A program made the position numbers and the translations under genes. The notes under the pieces were generated by a model. That model ran no database searches. It was not told the DNA's origin and worked only from the letters and a program-made list of their open reading frames with translations. This document shows, one piece after another, positions 24,786 to 32,974 of a stretch of 64,000 nt of DNA. This DNA comes from Microvirga alba (lineage in GTDB: Bacteria; Pseudomonadota; Alphaproteobacteria; Rhizobiales; Beijerinckiaceae), in NCBI RefSeq assembly GCF_015694465.1, contig NZ_JADQDO010000011.1, positions 38,214 through 102,213 on the forward strand. The letters run 5' to 3'. Position 1 is the first letter of the stretch; the number at the start of each line of letters is the position of its first letter.

Positions 24786-25826
24786 TCAGATGTGGGCTGG
24801 CTCGGACCGTGCTTGATCCACACAGGCTTCGGCGGGCGCGCGCAAGCCGAGGATGCGCTTAGCATTGCCGTAGAAGAGCTTTTCCTTGTCCGTGTCGGAC
24901 AGGTCCAGCTCATCGAGCAATTTCAGCGCAGCTGCGGGATCCCAACAGGGATAATCGGTGCCGTACATGACATTATCAATACCATAGTATTCGATGGCAA
25001 ATTTCATGCCGAGACTGTGCGGCGACACTGTGTCGGTGAACATCCGCTTCATATACGTGCTCGGAGGATGCGGAAGCCTCACCCGAGCGCCGTTCTTGTC
25101 CATGCGGCCGGACTGGTAGGGCAACGCACCGCCGGTGTGCGACATCACGATCTTCAGATTCGGGTGGCGCTCCATGATGCCGGAGAAGATCAGCCGCGAA
25201 GCCGCGACGCTCACTTCCATCACGCGTCCCATGGTCAGATGCAGTGCCCCGTCATATCCCTCAAGGACATCCTGGAATACGGCATCCGTAGGATGGAGGA
25301 ACATCGGGATGCCAAGTTCCGCTACGCGGGAATAGAACGGCTCAAGCCGTTCCGCGTCGATCCGGGGATCGTTGCCGACGCTGCCAGGGAGATTGACGCC
25401 CATGAGACCTAACTTGCAGATAGCGTGGTCGAGCACCTCGAGAGCGATCCCGGTATCAACCAGCGGCACTGCTGCGCTCGCCCACAGGCGGCCAGAATAT
25501 TTGCGCTGCGCTCCGGCCATCTCCTCATTCCACTGCATGGCAGCGTCGCGGCCTTCCTCAGCTGGAATGTCAGAAAAATGGATCGAAAGGGGACCGATCG
25601 AACACACGACGTCAACCTGATGCCCCAGGCGGTCCATATACGCGAATTGGGTTTCGAGGTCGAACCATTCCGGCTCCAGGTTCAGGAGCCCGGTGCTGCC
25701 TTCCTTGCGCCAGTAGTCATAGCCCCCATTCGCGTTTCGCCTGGCCTTGGGAAAATCCTTACGCGCGCAGAGCTGTTCGAAAAAAGTCCGCGGCCACCAG
25801 TGAAAATGGGAGTCCAATATGCGCAT
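24786..25826 (-). CDS. Amidohydrolase_2 family (ACMSD-like) enzyme
   Basis: This is a 346-residue TIM-barrel amidohydrolase of the ACMSD/gamma-resorcylate decarboxylase group. The N-terminal H-x-H is in LDSHFHWWP, further metal or catalytic histidines are in MFLHPTDAV and IVMSHTGGALP, and the catalytic aspartate is in YGTDYPCWD. These enzymes decarboxylate or hydrolyse small carboxylic acids. The ATG at 25826 has GGAG nine bases upstream, which favours it over the ATG at 25841. It converges on the hydantoinase operon with 57 bases between stops. A palindrome lies upstream at 25922-25945. It likely handles an acid product of the same catabolic route (inference). Confidence 0.85.
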   Translation of the reverse strand: MRILDSHFHWWPRTFFEQLCARKDFPKARRNANGGYDYWRKEGSTGLLNLEPEWFDLETQFAYMDRLGHQVDVVCSIGPLSIHFSDIPAEEGRDAAMQWNEEMAGAQRKYSGRLWASAAVPLVDTGIALEVLDHAICKLGLMGVNLPGSVGNDPRIDAERLEPFYSRVAELGIPMFLHPTDAVFQDVLEGYDGALHLTMGRVMEVSVAASRLIFSGIMERHPNLKIVMSHTGGALPYQSGRMDKNGARVRLPHPPSTYMKRMFTDTVSPHSLGMKFAIEYYGIDNVMYGTDYPCWDPAAALKLLDELDLSDTDKEKLFYGNAKRILGLRAPAEACVDQARSEPAHI

Positions 25827-25921
25827 GGGAGGTCTCCTCATGAATTCCCACGCTCTTTAGGCCAGAATACGAACTTTGAGAAGTGATTCCGCTATAACTT
25901 TAATGATGATGCCAAACTGGC

Positions 25922-25945
25922 GGCGATTGCAATTAAGCACTCGCC
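25922..25945. promoter_or_regulatory. Palindrome upstream of the amidohydrolase
   Basis: GGCGATTGC and GCACTCGCC form an inverted repeat (8 of 9 pairs) around AATTAA, about 100 bases upstream of the amidohydrolase start. The size and symmetry suit a dimeric regulator. It differs from the repeat at 26148-26197. Confidence 0.4.
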
Positions 25946-26147
25946 TCAAATGATAGTGTCGGCTTTGTTGCAATTTTCCATCTGGTTAAAGAAGCTCCAG
26001 AAGGGCAATGGGCTCAGGCGGCAAGAAATCTCGCGCTGCTCCGCCGAGCGAAGTCTCGAGCCTCATCTCGCCCTTGCTCCAAATTTGCGACGCTACTCTC
26101 GCGGATGCCCCAAGCATCTGCTCATCGGATAGTCACTCGCTATGAAA

Positions 26148-26197
26148 GGCAAATGGCTATCACTTTAAAGCCATCTTAGCCGATTGCTATTTCCCCG
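26148..26197. promoter_or_regulatory. Shared ~50-bp inverted-repeat element, copy 2
   Basis: This non-coding element matches 16881-16930 over its whole length with compensating single-base gaps. GGCAAAT, GCTATCACTTT, AAAGCC and TTGCTATTT are identical between copies. The left arm has one change (GCAAATGGC) and the right arm reads GCTATTTCC. It lies about 320 bases before the aapJ-like start and is oriented the same way as copy 1. It probably places the transporter under the regulator of the hydantoinase operon. Confidence 0.65.
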
Positions 26198-26514
26198 CTG
26201 ATCAGGCCACCTAGGCCATTCAATGTTTCGTGTCGTGTCTTAGCGGACGAAGAGACATCAGGGGCTTTTGAGGATTGCCCCGCGATACAAATCTTTGCTC
26301 TAAAGGGGCGACGCCAATAGACCTCGAAAAGGGGCAGGCGAATAACAGGAGGACGCCAAGCGATTTGAAGGCAGCTTTCTGCCGGGAACCGACCTGCGCC
26401 ACTTTTTGCGCGCCGGCAGACGTTATCGCGTGACTGAATCTGCAACTTGCCGAACGATCACTGAAAAAGCGGCGAGGTCTCAATTTGGGACTGGCCGAGA
26501 AACAGGAGGGAAAC

Positions 26515-27534
26515 GTGCACTTCAAGTCTATTTGTATGCTTTCGGCCTCAATGCTGCTCGCGGGTGGTGTTGCCGCCCACGCCGGCACACTTGCGGACGT
26601 CAAGGCCCGCGGTGTTGTCCGCTGTGGTATCGGCCCGAACAATCCGGGCTTCGCGTTTAGGGACAATCAAGGCAACCAGCGCGGCTTCGATATCGACTTT
26701 TGCCGTGCGATCGCCGCGGCTATCTTCGGCGACCCGAATAAGAGCGAGTTTCACGTCGTCGAGCCGCGCGACGCCTTCACGGTTCTGACGACAGGCGGCG
26801 TCGACGTTCTGACCCATCGTTTCACATGGACCTTCAACCGCGACAACGGCGGCGGCGCCGAATTCACGCAAGCTCTCTTCTATGATGGACAGGCCTTCAT
26901 GGTCCGCAAGTCCCTGGGCTTGAAGAGCGTGAAGGATCTGAACGGCGCCACGATCTGCGCCGCCCAAGGCACGACCACGGAACTGAACGTCGCTGATTAT
27001 TTCCGGCAACATAACCTCACTTATAAGATCGTCACCTTCAATGGCACGGATGCAACCCGCCTTGCATATGACGAGGGCCGCTGCGACGCGTGGACGAACG
27101 ATCGTGGCTCGCTGGCCTCCCGCGGCCAAGCCCTGAAGGATCCGAGCCAGCACGCGATCCTCCCGGAGACCATCTCAAAGGAGCCTGTCGGCCCGGTGGT
27201 ACGTGACAGCGACACGCAATGGGCCCATCTCGTGCGCTCGGTTGGATTCGCGACCGTCGCGGCTGAGGAATTGGGGCTGTCCTCCGCAAACGTTGATGAG
27301 CACGCAAAGACATCGACCAACCCGGAAGTGAAGCGCCTCTTGGGCGTTAGCGATGACCTAGGACAGAAACTCGGGTTACAGCCCACCTGGGCTCGCAGCA
27401 TCATCAAGTTGGTAGGAAACTATGGCGAGATCTTTGATCGAAATCTTGGGGCGAATTCACCGCTCAACCTCTCGCGTGGTCTGAACGCCCTTTGGACTAA
27501 CGGCGGCCTTCTGTTCTCTCCGCCGTTCCGCTGA
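26515..27534 (+). CDS. aapJ: General L-amino-acid ABC transporter substrate-binding protein (AapJ-like)
   Basis: This is a periplasmic binding protein of about 339 residues, AapJ/BztA type. The GTG at 26515 follows AGGAGGG and begins a clear signal peptide (MHFKSICMLSASMLLAGGV, cut after AHA). A reading from 26485 would add ten residues without a ribosome site. The mature start LADVKARGVVRCGI and the segments GFDIDFCRAIAAAIFGD and DVLTHRFTWTFNRD are typical of the family. The C-terminal GLNALWTNGGLLFSPPFR is also close to AapJ. It begins a three-gene operon with two permease genes and no ATPase gene. The shared regulatory element at 26148-26197 ties it to the hydantoinase pathway, so the imported compound may be that pathway's substrate (inference). 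Confidence 0.92.
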   Translation: MHFKSICMLSASMLLAGGVAAHAGTLADVKARGVVRCGIGPNNPGFAFRDNQGNQRGFDIDFCRAIAAAIFGDPNKSEFHVVEPRDAFTVLTTGGVDVLTHRFTWTFNRDNGGGAEFTQALFYDGQAFMVRKSLGLKSVKDLNGATICAAQGTTTELNVADYFRQHNLTYKIVTFNGTDATRLAYDEGRCDAWTNDRGSLASRGQALKDPSQHAILPETISKEPVGPVVRDSDTQWAHLVRSVGFATVAAEELGLSSANVDEHAKTSTNPEVKRLLGVSDDLGQKLGLQPTWARSIIKLVGNYGEIFDRNLGANSPLNLSRGLNALWTNGGLLFSPPFR

Positions 27535-27560
27535 GCCCTGGTACTTAGTAATCGCTTCGC

Positions 27561-28760
27561 ATGACGAAAAACATCAGCGCACCAAGGCCCCCGATCCGGG
27601 CTGACTTGTTTGCAAAGCTGAGGGGATGCGTGCCGCGCGCGGTTGCTGTGCAAACAATCCTCCTGCTCGCTTTGGCGGGGTTCGTCGTCTTTCTGGCGAC
27701 GAACCTCGTCGGCAACATCGCGCGCCTCAATCTGCATGTGGGATTCAACTTCCTCGCGCGTCCTGCGGGTTTCGAGATCGCGCAAACGCCGATCGCCTAT
27801 CCTGAGGGAGCGACCTATTTCAGGGCATTCCTGGTCGCCCTCATCAACACCATCCTCATCGCGGTCGTATCAATCCTCCTTTCCACCGTCCTCGGCTTCA
27901 TTGTGGCGTTGGCACGCCTTTCGACCAATCCGCTGCTGGCACTATTGGCTCAGTTTTATATTGAGACCATCCGTAATGTTCCGCTCCTTCTGCAATTGTT
28001 CTTCTGGTATTTCGCTGTCCTGGGGCCGCTTCCACTTCCGCGGCAAAGCCTTACCGCCTTCGGTCTTGTCTTCCTCAACAAGCGCGGACTGTCTGTCCCG
28101 ACACCGGTGGCGGAACCGAGCTTTCCTGTTTTCATAACGTGCACCGCGCTTTTCCTGACTGTCGCGATTGTCTTCTTCACATCGGCACGCCGTTATCGTG
28201 TTAAAACCGGGCAGACGTCTCGCAACCGATGGGTTGCCGGATTCGTGTTTCTATGTGCGCCCGGCCTGATGACCATCGTCGCGGGTACTCCCGTCACTTG
28301 GGACGTGCCGCGGCTCAACGGCTTCAACCTCAGCGGCGGCACGACCATCATTCCGGAATTCGTCGCCATGGCGATAGGAATGAGCGTGTACGGCTCCGCA
28401 TTCATCGCTGAGCTCATCAGGGGCGGCTTCGCAAGCGTAAGTCACGGCCAGACGGAAGCGGGTTTGGCGCTCGGTCTTTCCCGGTCAAAGATCTACAGCA
28501 AGATCGTCATTCCCCAAGCATTGCGAACGATCGTTCCACCCTTGGCGGGGCAATACATCACGCTGCTTAAGAACTCCTCGTTGGCGTCCGCAATCGGCTA
28601 TCCCGATCTCATGCTTATCTTTGCCGGCACAGCTCTCAACCAGACTGGGCAGCCTCTGGAAGTCATGGCTATGACAATGGCGAGCTATCTGCTGCTCTGT
28701 CTGATTACGGCCGGAATTGGCAATGTCATCAATCGCCGCATGCAGCTGGTCGAGCGGTAG
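27561..28760 (+). CDS. aapQ: General L-amino-acid ABC transporter permease (AapQ-like)
   Basis: This is a 399-residue inner-membrane permease of the AapQ/BztB type. An extended N-terminal region with NLHVGFNFLARPAGFEI precedes the membrane core, and the first core helix pair contains LIETI-like IETIRNVPLLLQLFFWY. The EAA loop that contacts the ATPase is intact (EAGLALGLSRSKIYSKIVIP). Eight or so hydrophobic segments are visible. It follows aapJ by 26 bases and precedes the second permease by two. Length is normal for AapQ. Confidence 0.9.
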   Translation: MTKNISAPRPPIRADLFAKLRGCVPRAVAVQTILLLALAGFVVFLATNLVGNIARLNLHVGFNFLARPAGFEIAQTPIAYPEGATYFRAFLVALINTILIAVVSILLSTVLGFIVALARLSTNPLLALLAQFYIETIRNVPLLLQLFFWYFAVLGPLPLPRQSLTAFGLVFLNKRGLSVPTPVAEPSFPVFITCTALFLTVAIVFFTSARRYRVKTGQTSRNRWVAGFVFLCAPGLMTIVAGTPVTWDVPRLNGFNLSGGTTIIPEFVAMAIGMSVYGSAFIAELIRGGFASVSHGQTEAGLALGLSRSKIYSKIVIPQALRTIVPPLAGQYITLLKNSSLASAIGYPDLMLIFAGTALNQTGQPLEVMAMTMASYLLLCLITAGIGNVINRRMQLVER

Positions 28761-28762
28761 CC

Positions 28763-29824
28763 ATGACAAGACCTATAGCCTTTCTGCGGAAATGCATCTC
28801 GTCGCCGCTGAATGCCCTGATCACTCTCGTCATCTTGTTCTGGCTACTGACGACGGTGCCTCCATTCTTTGATTGGGCAGTTTTCAAGGCGGTCTGGAAC
28901 GGGCAATCCTCGCGCGACTGCGCAAATGTCGATGCCGCCTGTTGGCTCTTTATCAGACTTCGTTTCCAGCAGATTCTTTATGGCGGCTATCCGGCGACGG
29001 AACACTGGCGCATTATGCTTTGCGGTGCGACAGGTCTTGTCGCGCTGATTACGCTGTCATCGCCGGTGGTCCGCAACAAGGTGTTCGCGAGCCTTGCCCT
29101 GACCATTGTTTTTCCTGTCTTCGCGGGCATTCTGCTGCGCGGCGGCGTGTTCGGCCTGGCTCCCGTCGCAACGGCGCAATGGGGAGGCCTTATGCTGACG
29201 TTGGTCGTCGCCCTGTGGACGATCGCGTCGGCACTGCCGTTCGGATTGGGGCTGGCCCTCGCGCGGCGCTCAAAAATGCCGGTCGTGGCAAATCTTGCTA
29301 TATTCTACATCGATGTCATGAGAGGACTTCCGCTGGTCGGTCTCCTCTTCCTCGCCATCGTTCTGTTTCCGCTGTTCGTGCCGCCCGGCGTTGAGGTTAA
29401 TGCGCTAGTGCGGACACTTATCGCCTTCAGTCTTTTCAATGCGGCCATTATGGCGGAGGTTATCCGCGGCGGCATACAGTCGGTGCCGAAGGGGCAGTAC
29501 GAGGCGGCAATATCGCTCGGCCTCAGCCATTGGCAGGCGATGGCGCTCAGCGTCATTCCTCAGGCGATCCGCGCTGCTTTGCCCGGTATCGTTAACGTCA
29601 GTATTTCGATTATGAAGGAAACGACCATCATCCTCATGGCGGGGATGTTCGATTTTCTTGGCGTTCTCCAGGGGTCACTGATCGATCCAGACTGGCTCAT
29701 CGGCGATCAGATTCGACAGACGGCCTATTTCTTCGCCGGACTCGTCTTTTTTGTGATCTGTTTCAGCCTATCCCGTTACAGCGTCTATATCGAGCGCAAG
29801 CTCAGCCCCCAGGGCAACAAATGA
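28763..29824 (+). CDS. aapM: General L-amino-acid ABC transporter permease (AapM-like)
   Basis: This is a 353-residue partner permease of the AapM/BztC type. The family-specific DCANVDAACWLFIRLRF segment near residue 60 and the EAA loop EAAISLGLSHWQAMALSVIP are present. The protein ends in SRYSVYIERKLS, as in AapM. In known aap/bzt operons the next gene is the ATPase aapP/bztD, but here the next gene is an unrelated kinase on the other strand. The transporter must borrow an ATPase from elsewhere, perhaps the one at 60694-61476 or another genomic copy. Confidence 0.9.
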   Translation: MTRPIAFLRKCISSPLNALITLVILFWLLTTVPPFFDWAVFKAVWNGQSSRDCANVDAACWLFIRLRFQQILYGGYPATEHWRIMLCGATGLVALITLSSPVVRNKVFASLALTIVFPVFAGILLRGGVFGLAPVATAQWGGLMLTLVVALWTIASALPFGLGLALARRSKMPVVANLAIFYIDVMRGLPLVGLLFLAIVLFPLFVPPGVEVNALVRTLIAFSLFNAAIMAEVIRGGIQSVPKGQYEAAISLGLSHWQAMALSVIPQAIRAALPGIVNVSISIMKETTIILMAGMFDFLGVLQGSLIDPDWLIGDQIRQTAYFFAGLVFFVICFSLSRYSVYIERKLSPQGNK

Positions 29825-30031
29825 CGTGCAGAAGCAGCCGTCCCAGCGTCGGCCCCCTCAACCACTCGGCGCCGCGGCGGAACCACGAAGCAACGCTTAG
29901 CCTCAGCTAACTTGCCGTCTCCGACTCGATCCCGCGCGCTCCGCCAGCGGTTGCCTATCTCGCGTCTGTGTGGCGTTGATCCGCTACGCCGGATCCACGT
30001 CCAGCGCTTGAGCCTGGCCTCGGCTCCCGCA

Positions 30032-31477
30032 CTATCCTTGACGATCGGAAGGCACATTGCGAATCTCACCGATCGCCGCATTCTGCTGCTTTGTCTCGTC
30101 GGCCAGCAGAAATGCTTCGATCATGCAGATAACGCCGGTGGGTTCGTAGACGACGCGAACCTCGCCGCCGAGTTCCTGCGCCAGCGCCCGCTCAAGCAGG
30201 CGCGAGCCAAAACCCTTGCGCTGCGGCGGGACCACTGGTGGGCCGCCGCGCTCCGCCCAACGCAAACTCAGCCGGCGACCGTCGGCGTCGCCTTTGAGAC
30301 GCCACACAATGTCGATGCAACCGTCATCACGCGAGAGCGCGCCGTATTTCGCGGCATTGGTGGACAGTTCGTGCAAGGCCATTGCAATCGCCAGCGCCGG
30401 CTCCGGCCCGAGACGCACGACCGGACCATCGATCCGGAAGCGGTTTGCGCCGGCATACAGCTCGAGCGCGTCCCTGACGATGTCGGTCAGATCGGCGCTC
30501 TCCCAGCTCTCACGTGTCAGCAGATCATGCGCCTTGGCCAGCGCGATCAGCCGCGTCTCAAACGACATCCGGGCCTCCTCAACCGAGGCCGCGTTGCGAA
30601 GCGTCTGGGACGCGATGGCCTGCACCTTGGCGAGCGTATTCTTGACCCGATGATTGAGCTCGCCGATCAGGATTCTTCGATGCTCCTCCCCGCGCCGACG
30701 TTCGGTGATGTCCCGTCCGATCCTCGATGCTCCGATAACATTACCTTGGGGATCCTTGAGCGGCGATACCGTCAATGACACCCAGACCGGACTTCCATCC
30801 TTGCGCAACCGGACAGTTTCAACATGATCGACATGCTCGCCATTCTGAACGCGCCTAACGATGCTCCGTTCCTCGTCGCGGCGGTCCGGGGGGATCAGCA
30901 TCGAGACAGGCGTCCCGACTGCCTCCTCTGCCGTGTAAGTGAGGAGCCGCTCGGCACCCTGATTCCAACTGGTGATGATACCATTGAGGTCAACGCCTAT
31001 TATCGAATCATCTGAAGTCTCGACGATCGCGGCAAGGCGTAGCGCGAGTTCCTCGGCACGCTTGCGTTCGGTGATGTCCACCAGCATGTTCACCGCGCCA
31101 GTGATGACGCCCGAGGGATCGCGCAGCAGCGTTACATAAGCGAGAAAGGGCACACGACCACCATCGGGCCGCTCTGCTATCGCTTCCGCTCCCTGGATCG
31201 GCCGATGCTCTTTCAGGGCGAGTGCCATGGGGCTCTCGTCATGCGGCATTGGCGTGCCATCAGGCTTGTATAGGCGGTTGGAGCCGCACCATTGCTCAGC
31301 GCCCAATTTCGGCAGCCGCCCCCAGAGCTCGGCGGCTGCCGGATTATAGGAGGTGATCCGGCCAGCGGCATCTGTCGTATAAAGGGCCCCCGGCAGTGCC
31401 TCAATCAACTCGTGGAGGCGCGCTTCGCTCCTGCAAAGAGGGCCCTCCCCCGGTCTGTGCTCCGCAACGTCCCTCAT
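30032..31477 (-). CDS. HWE-family sensor histidine kinase with two PAS domains
   Basis: This is a cytoplasmic sensor kinase of 481 residues. PAS 1 spans about residues 20-140 (LIEALPGALYTTDAAGRI) and PAS 2 about 150-270 (SIIGVDLNGIITSWNQGAE), each followed by a PAC segment ending DITER. The kinase core is the HWE type: acceptor histidine in GELNHRVKNTLAKVQ, HELSTNAAKYGALS as N-box, and the diagnostic W-x-E in LRWAERGGPPV. No membrane helix is seen. I use the ATG at 31477; a TTG five codons upstream is the alternative. No response regulator is adjacent, so it is an orphan. HWE kinases often feed PhyR-type stress regulators in alphaproteobacteria (inference for this one). Confidence 0.9.
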   Translation of the reverse strand: MRDVAEHRPGEGPLCRSEARLHELIEALPGALYTTDAAGRITSYNPAAAELWGRLPKLGAEQWCGSNRLYKPDGTPMPHDESPMALALKEHRPIQGAEAIAERPDGGRVPFLAYVTLLRDPSGVITGAVNMLVDITERKRAEELALRLAAIVETSDDSIIGVDLNGIITSWNQGAERLLTYTAEEAVGTPVSMLIPPDRRDEERSIVRRVQNGEHVDHVETVRLRKDGSPVWVSLTVSPLKDPQGNVIGASRIGRDITERRRGEEHRRILIGELNHRVKNTLAKVQAIASQTLRNAASVEEARMSFETRLIALAKAHDLLTRESWESADLTDIVRDALELYAGANRFRIDGPVVRLGPEPALAIAMALHELSTNAAKYGALSRDDGCIDIVWRLKGDADGRRLSLRWAERGGPPVVPPQRKGFGSRLLERALAQELGGEVRVVYEPTGVICMIEAFLLADETKQQNAAIGEIRNVPSDRQG

Positions 31478-31642
31478 GGTCAGCGGGACCAATGCGTCGT
31501 GGCGGAGCTTCGATCACAGGGAAGCTTTCGCTTTTCTCTGCCGAAGGGGATCAGTTCGTCCTCCCTAGTCCTGCTGCATTGTGGAGTGAAAGAACCTTTG
31601 AGGAAAGCACCCCGCAAATGACTGCAGCGCGACCTCCGCAGG

Positions 31643-32095
31643 TTAAGGCGACATCGACTCTCTCAGCCGTTGCCCTTTCATCAGGAGGACGCCCTTCTGT
31701 CTGGCGATGCCAAGTTCCAGGCTCTCCGCAATGCGTTGTGCGCGCTCGATGAAATGTTCCGCCGCTATGGGTGGACAGACTTCCCGAGCGGTTTCCTCGA
31801 ACAGCGCGAGCCAGTGGTCGAAGTGCCGGGCGTCGACCGGAAGGGGAAGATGCTTTTCCATCGGCTGGCCATGATAGCGGCCGTTGAGCAGCGCGACTGA
31901 CGACCAGAAAGTGCACATGCGCCTCAGGTGAAGCTCCCAGTCCGCGATCTGATCTTCGAAAACGGGTCCCAAAAAGGCGTCGCCGCGCACCTTGCCGTAG
32001 AACGTCCATACCAGACGCTCGATCATCGGATCGTCGATACCGGTGCGTGCGATGATCTCCGCTGTTTTCGCCGCCCGTCGTTCAGCGTGTGTCAT
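31643..32095 (-). CDS. Group III truncated haemoglobin
   Basis: This is a 150-residue single-domain globin of the truncated group III type. FYGKVRGDAFLGPVF is the B/C-helix region, MCTFWSSVALL has the conserved Trp of helix G, and the proximal histidine is probably in DARHFDHWLALFEET. Group III globins bind oxygen and nitric oxide and are often linked to NO stress. The ATG has GAGGGG just upstream. A near-perfect palindrome (32107-32129) overlaps the promoter region shared with the divergent Rrf2-type regulator. Together they look like an NO-responsive pair. Confidence 0.9.
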   Translation of the reverse strand: MTHAERRAAKTAEIIARTGIDDPMIERLVWTFYGKVRGDAFLGPVFEDQIADWELHLRRMCTFWSSVALLNGRYHGQPMEKHLPLPVDARHFDHWLALFEETAREVCPPIAAEHFIERAQRIAESLELGIARQKGVLLMKGQRLRESMSP

Positions 32096-32106
32096 GATAC
32101 CCCTCG

Positions 32107-32129
32107 AATAGGTATTTCAAATATCTATT
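32107..32129. promoter_or_regulatory. Palindromic operator between globin and Rrf2 genes
   Basis: AATAGGTATTT and AAATATCTATT form an 11-base inverted repeat with one mismatch and a one-base centre. AT-rich dyads of this length are typical NsrR/Rrf2 sites. It lies 12 bases before the globin ATG, so binding would block that gene and probably the regulator's own promoter. Confidence 0.6.
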
Positions 32130-32175
32130 TAACATGCGATAATTTAAATTGCTAATGTCATTTCTGGATGCGTGG

Positions 32176-32613
32176 ATGCGCCTGACTTCCTTCACAGATT
32201 TCGGATTGCGCGCTCTTATGAGGCTCGCCGGTGAACCGGAGCGTATCTTCACCACCGACGAAATCGCGCGAGAATTCGAAATCTCCCGCAACCACCTGAC
32301 CAAGGTCATCCGTCAACTCGCAGCCGCCGGCATCATCGCCACTCACCGGGGCGCGGGCGGCGGCTTTCGCCTTGCCCGGTCGCCGCACGACATTTCCATC
32401 GGTGAGATTGTCCGGGCCCTCGAGGCCCGCCAAGCCTTGGTCGAGTGCTTTCGATCCGATGGCGGTGCCTGCGCGCTGACGCCCCGATGCCGCCTCAGGA
32501 GCCGTTTGCGCGTTGCGCGCGAGGCGTTCTTGCGGGAACTGGATGGGACCACCCTTGCCGAATGTGCATATCCGGCAAGAGACGGATCGCCTCCGGTGCC
32601 GTTCGCGGCATGA
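32176..32613 (+). CDS. nsrR: Rrf2-family regulator, NsrR-like
   Basis: This is a 145-residue Rrf2-family winged-helix regulator. It opens with the family signature MRLTSFTDFGLRALMRLAGE, and the recognition region is EFEISRNHLTKVIRQL. Three cysteines near residues 95-110 (ECFRSDGGACALTPRC) match the Fe-S-ligating spacing of NsrR. I use the ATG at 32176, where homology begins; an ATG at 32149 adds nine residues. It is divergent from the truncated haemoglobin with a palindrome between them. The expected role is NO-sensitive repression of the globin gene (family knowledge plus inference). Confidence 0.85.
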   Translation: MRLTSFTDFGLRALMRLAGEPERIFTTDEIAREFEISRNHLTKVIRQLAAAGIIATHRGAGGGFRLARSPHDISIGEIVRALEARQALVECFRSDGGACALTPRCRLRSRLRVAREAFLRELDGTTLAECAYPARDGSPPVPFAA

Positions 32614-32974
32614 AGTAGGTTATGGTGACGTATCTCGATCAAGTGGATCGACGAGCCAGCGTCCGAAGACGATCGATTTCCGGGAGCGAAGCCTGGGCGG
32701 AGGACCGACGACGCTGGAATGGACGCTGCGCGGCCGGTCGCCGTTCCACCAGGTCGAGACGTCGCCGCGTATCGTGGATACGGATGATGGTCGGCACCTT
32801 CAGATCGCCTGCCTTCTTCGTCTCTTTCACTGTTGCAACCACGTTGAAGAGCCTTGATCCCGGCGACAATGTTCATGCGGCGAGCAATTCAGGATGCTGG
32901 CCGCATGAAGACCCGTGGGATGTCCAAACGCATTTCGTCTTCAGTGTGAATTTGCGACAGACCACCCTGAACGC
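32614..32974. other. Intergenic, degraded sequence
   Basis: This is about 360 bases between the Rrf2 gene and the ftsK stop. Open frames on both strands (for example 32639-32869 minus) match nothing I recognise. The segment 32887-32925 resembles a C-terminal coding remnant found at 14377-14415, so part of this interval may be gene debris. Confidence 0.4.
32887..32925 (-). repeat. 39-bp dispersed repeat, copy 2
   Basis: This is the counterpart of 14377-14415, encoding EMRLDIPRVFMRPAS and a stop on the minus strand. The frame is open only back to the ftsK stop codon, about 30 codons, so whatever gene it ended is gone. It lies directly downstream of ftsK. Confidence 0.45.

Noticed and set aside
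26395..26410. Weak sigma-54-like sequence upstream of aapJ (ending TTTTTGCG)
   Set aside because: The required GG at -24 is missing, so it does not meet the minimum pattern that both promoters near 12.3-12.5 kb meet.
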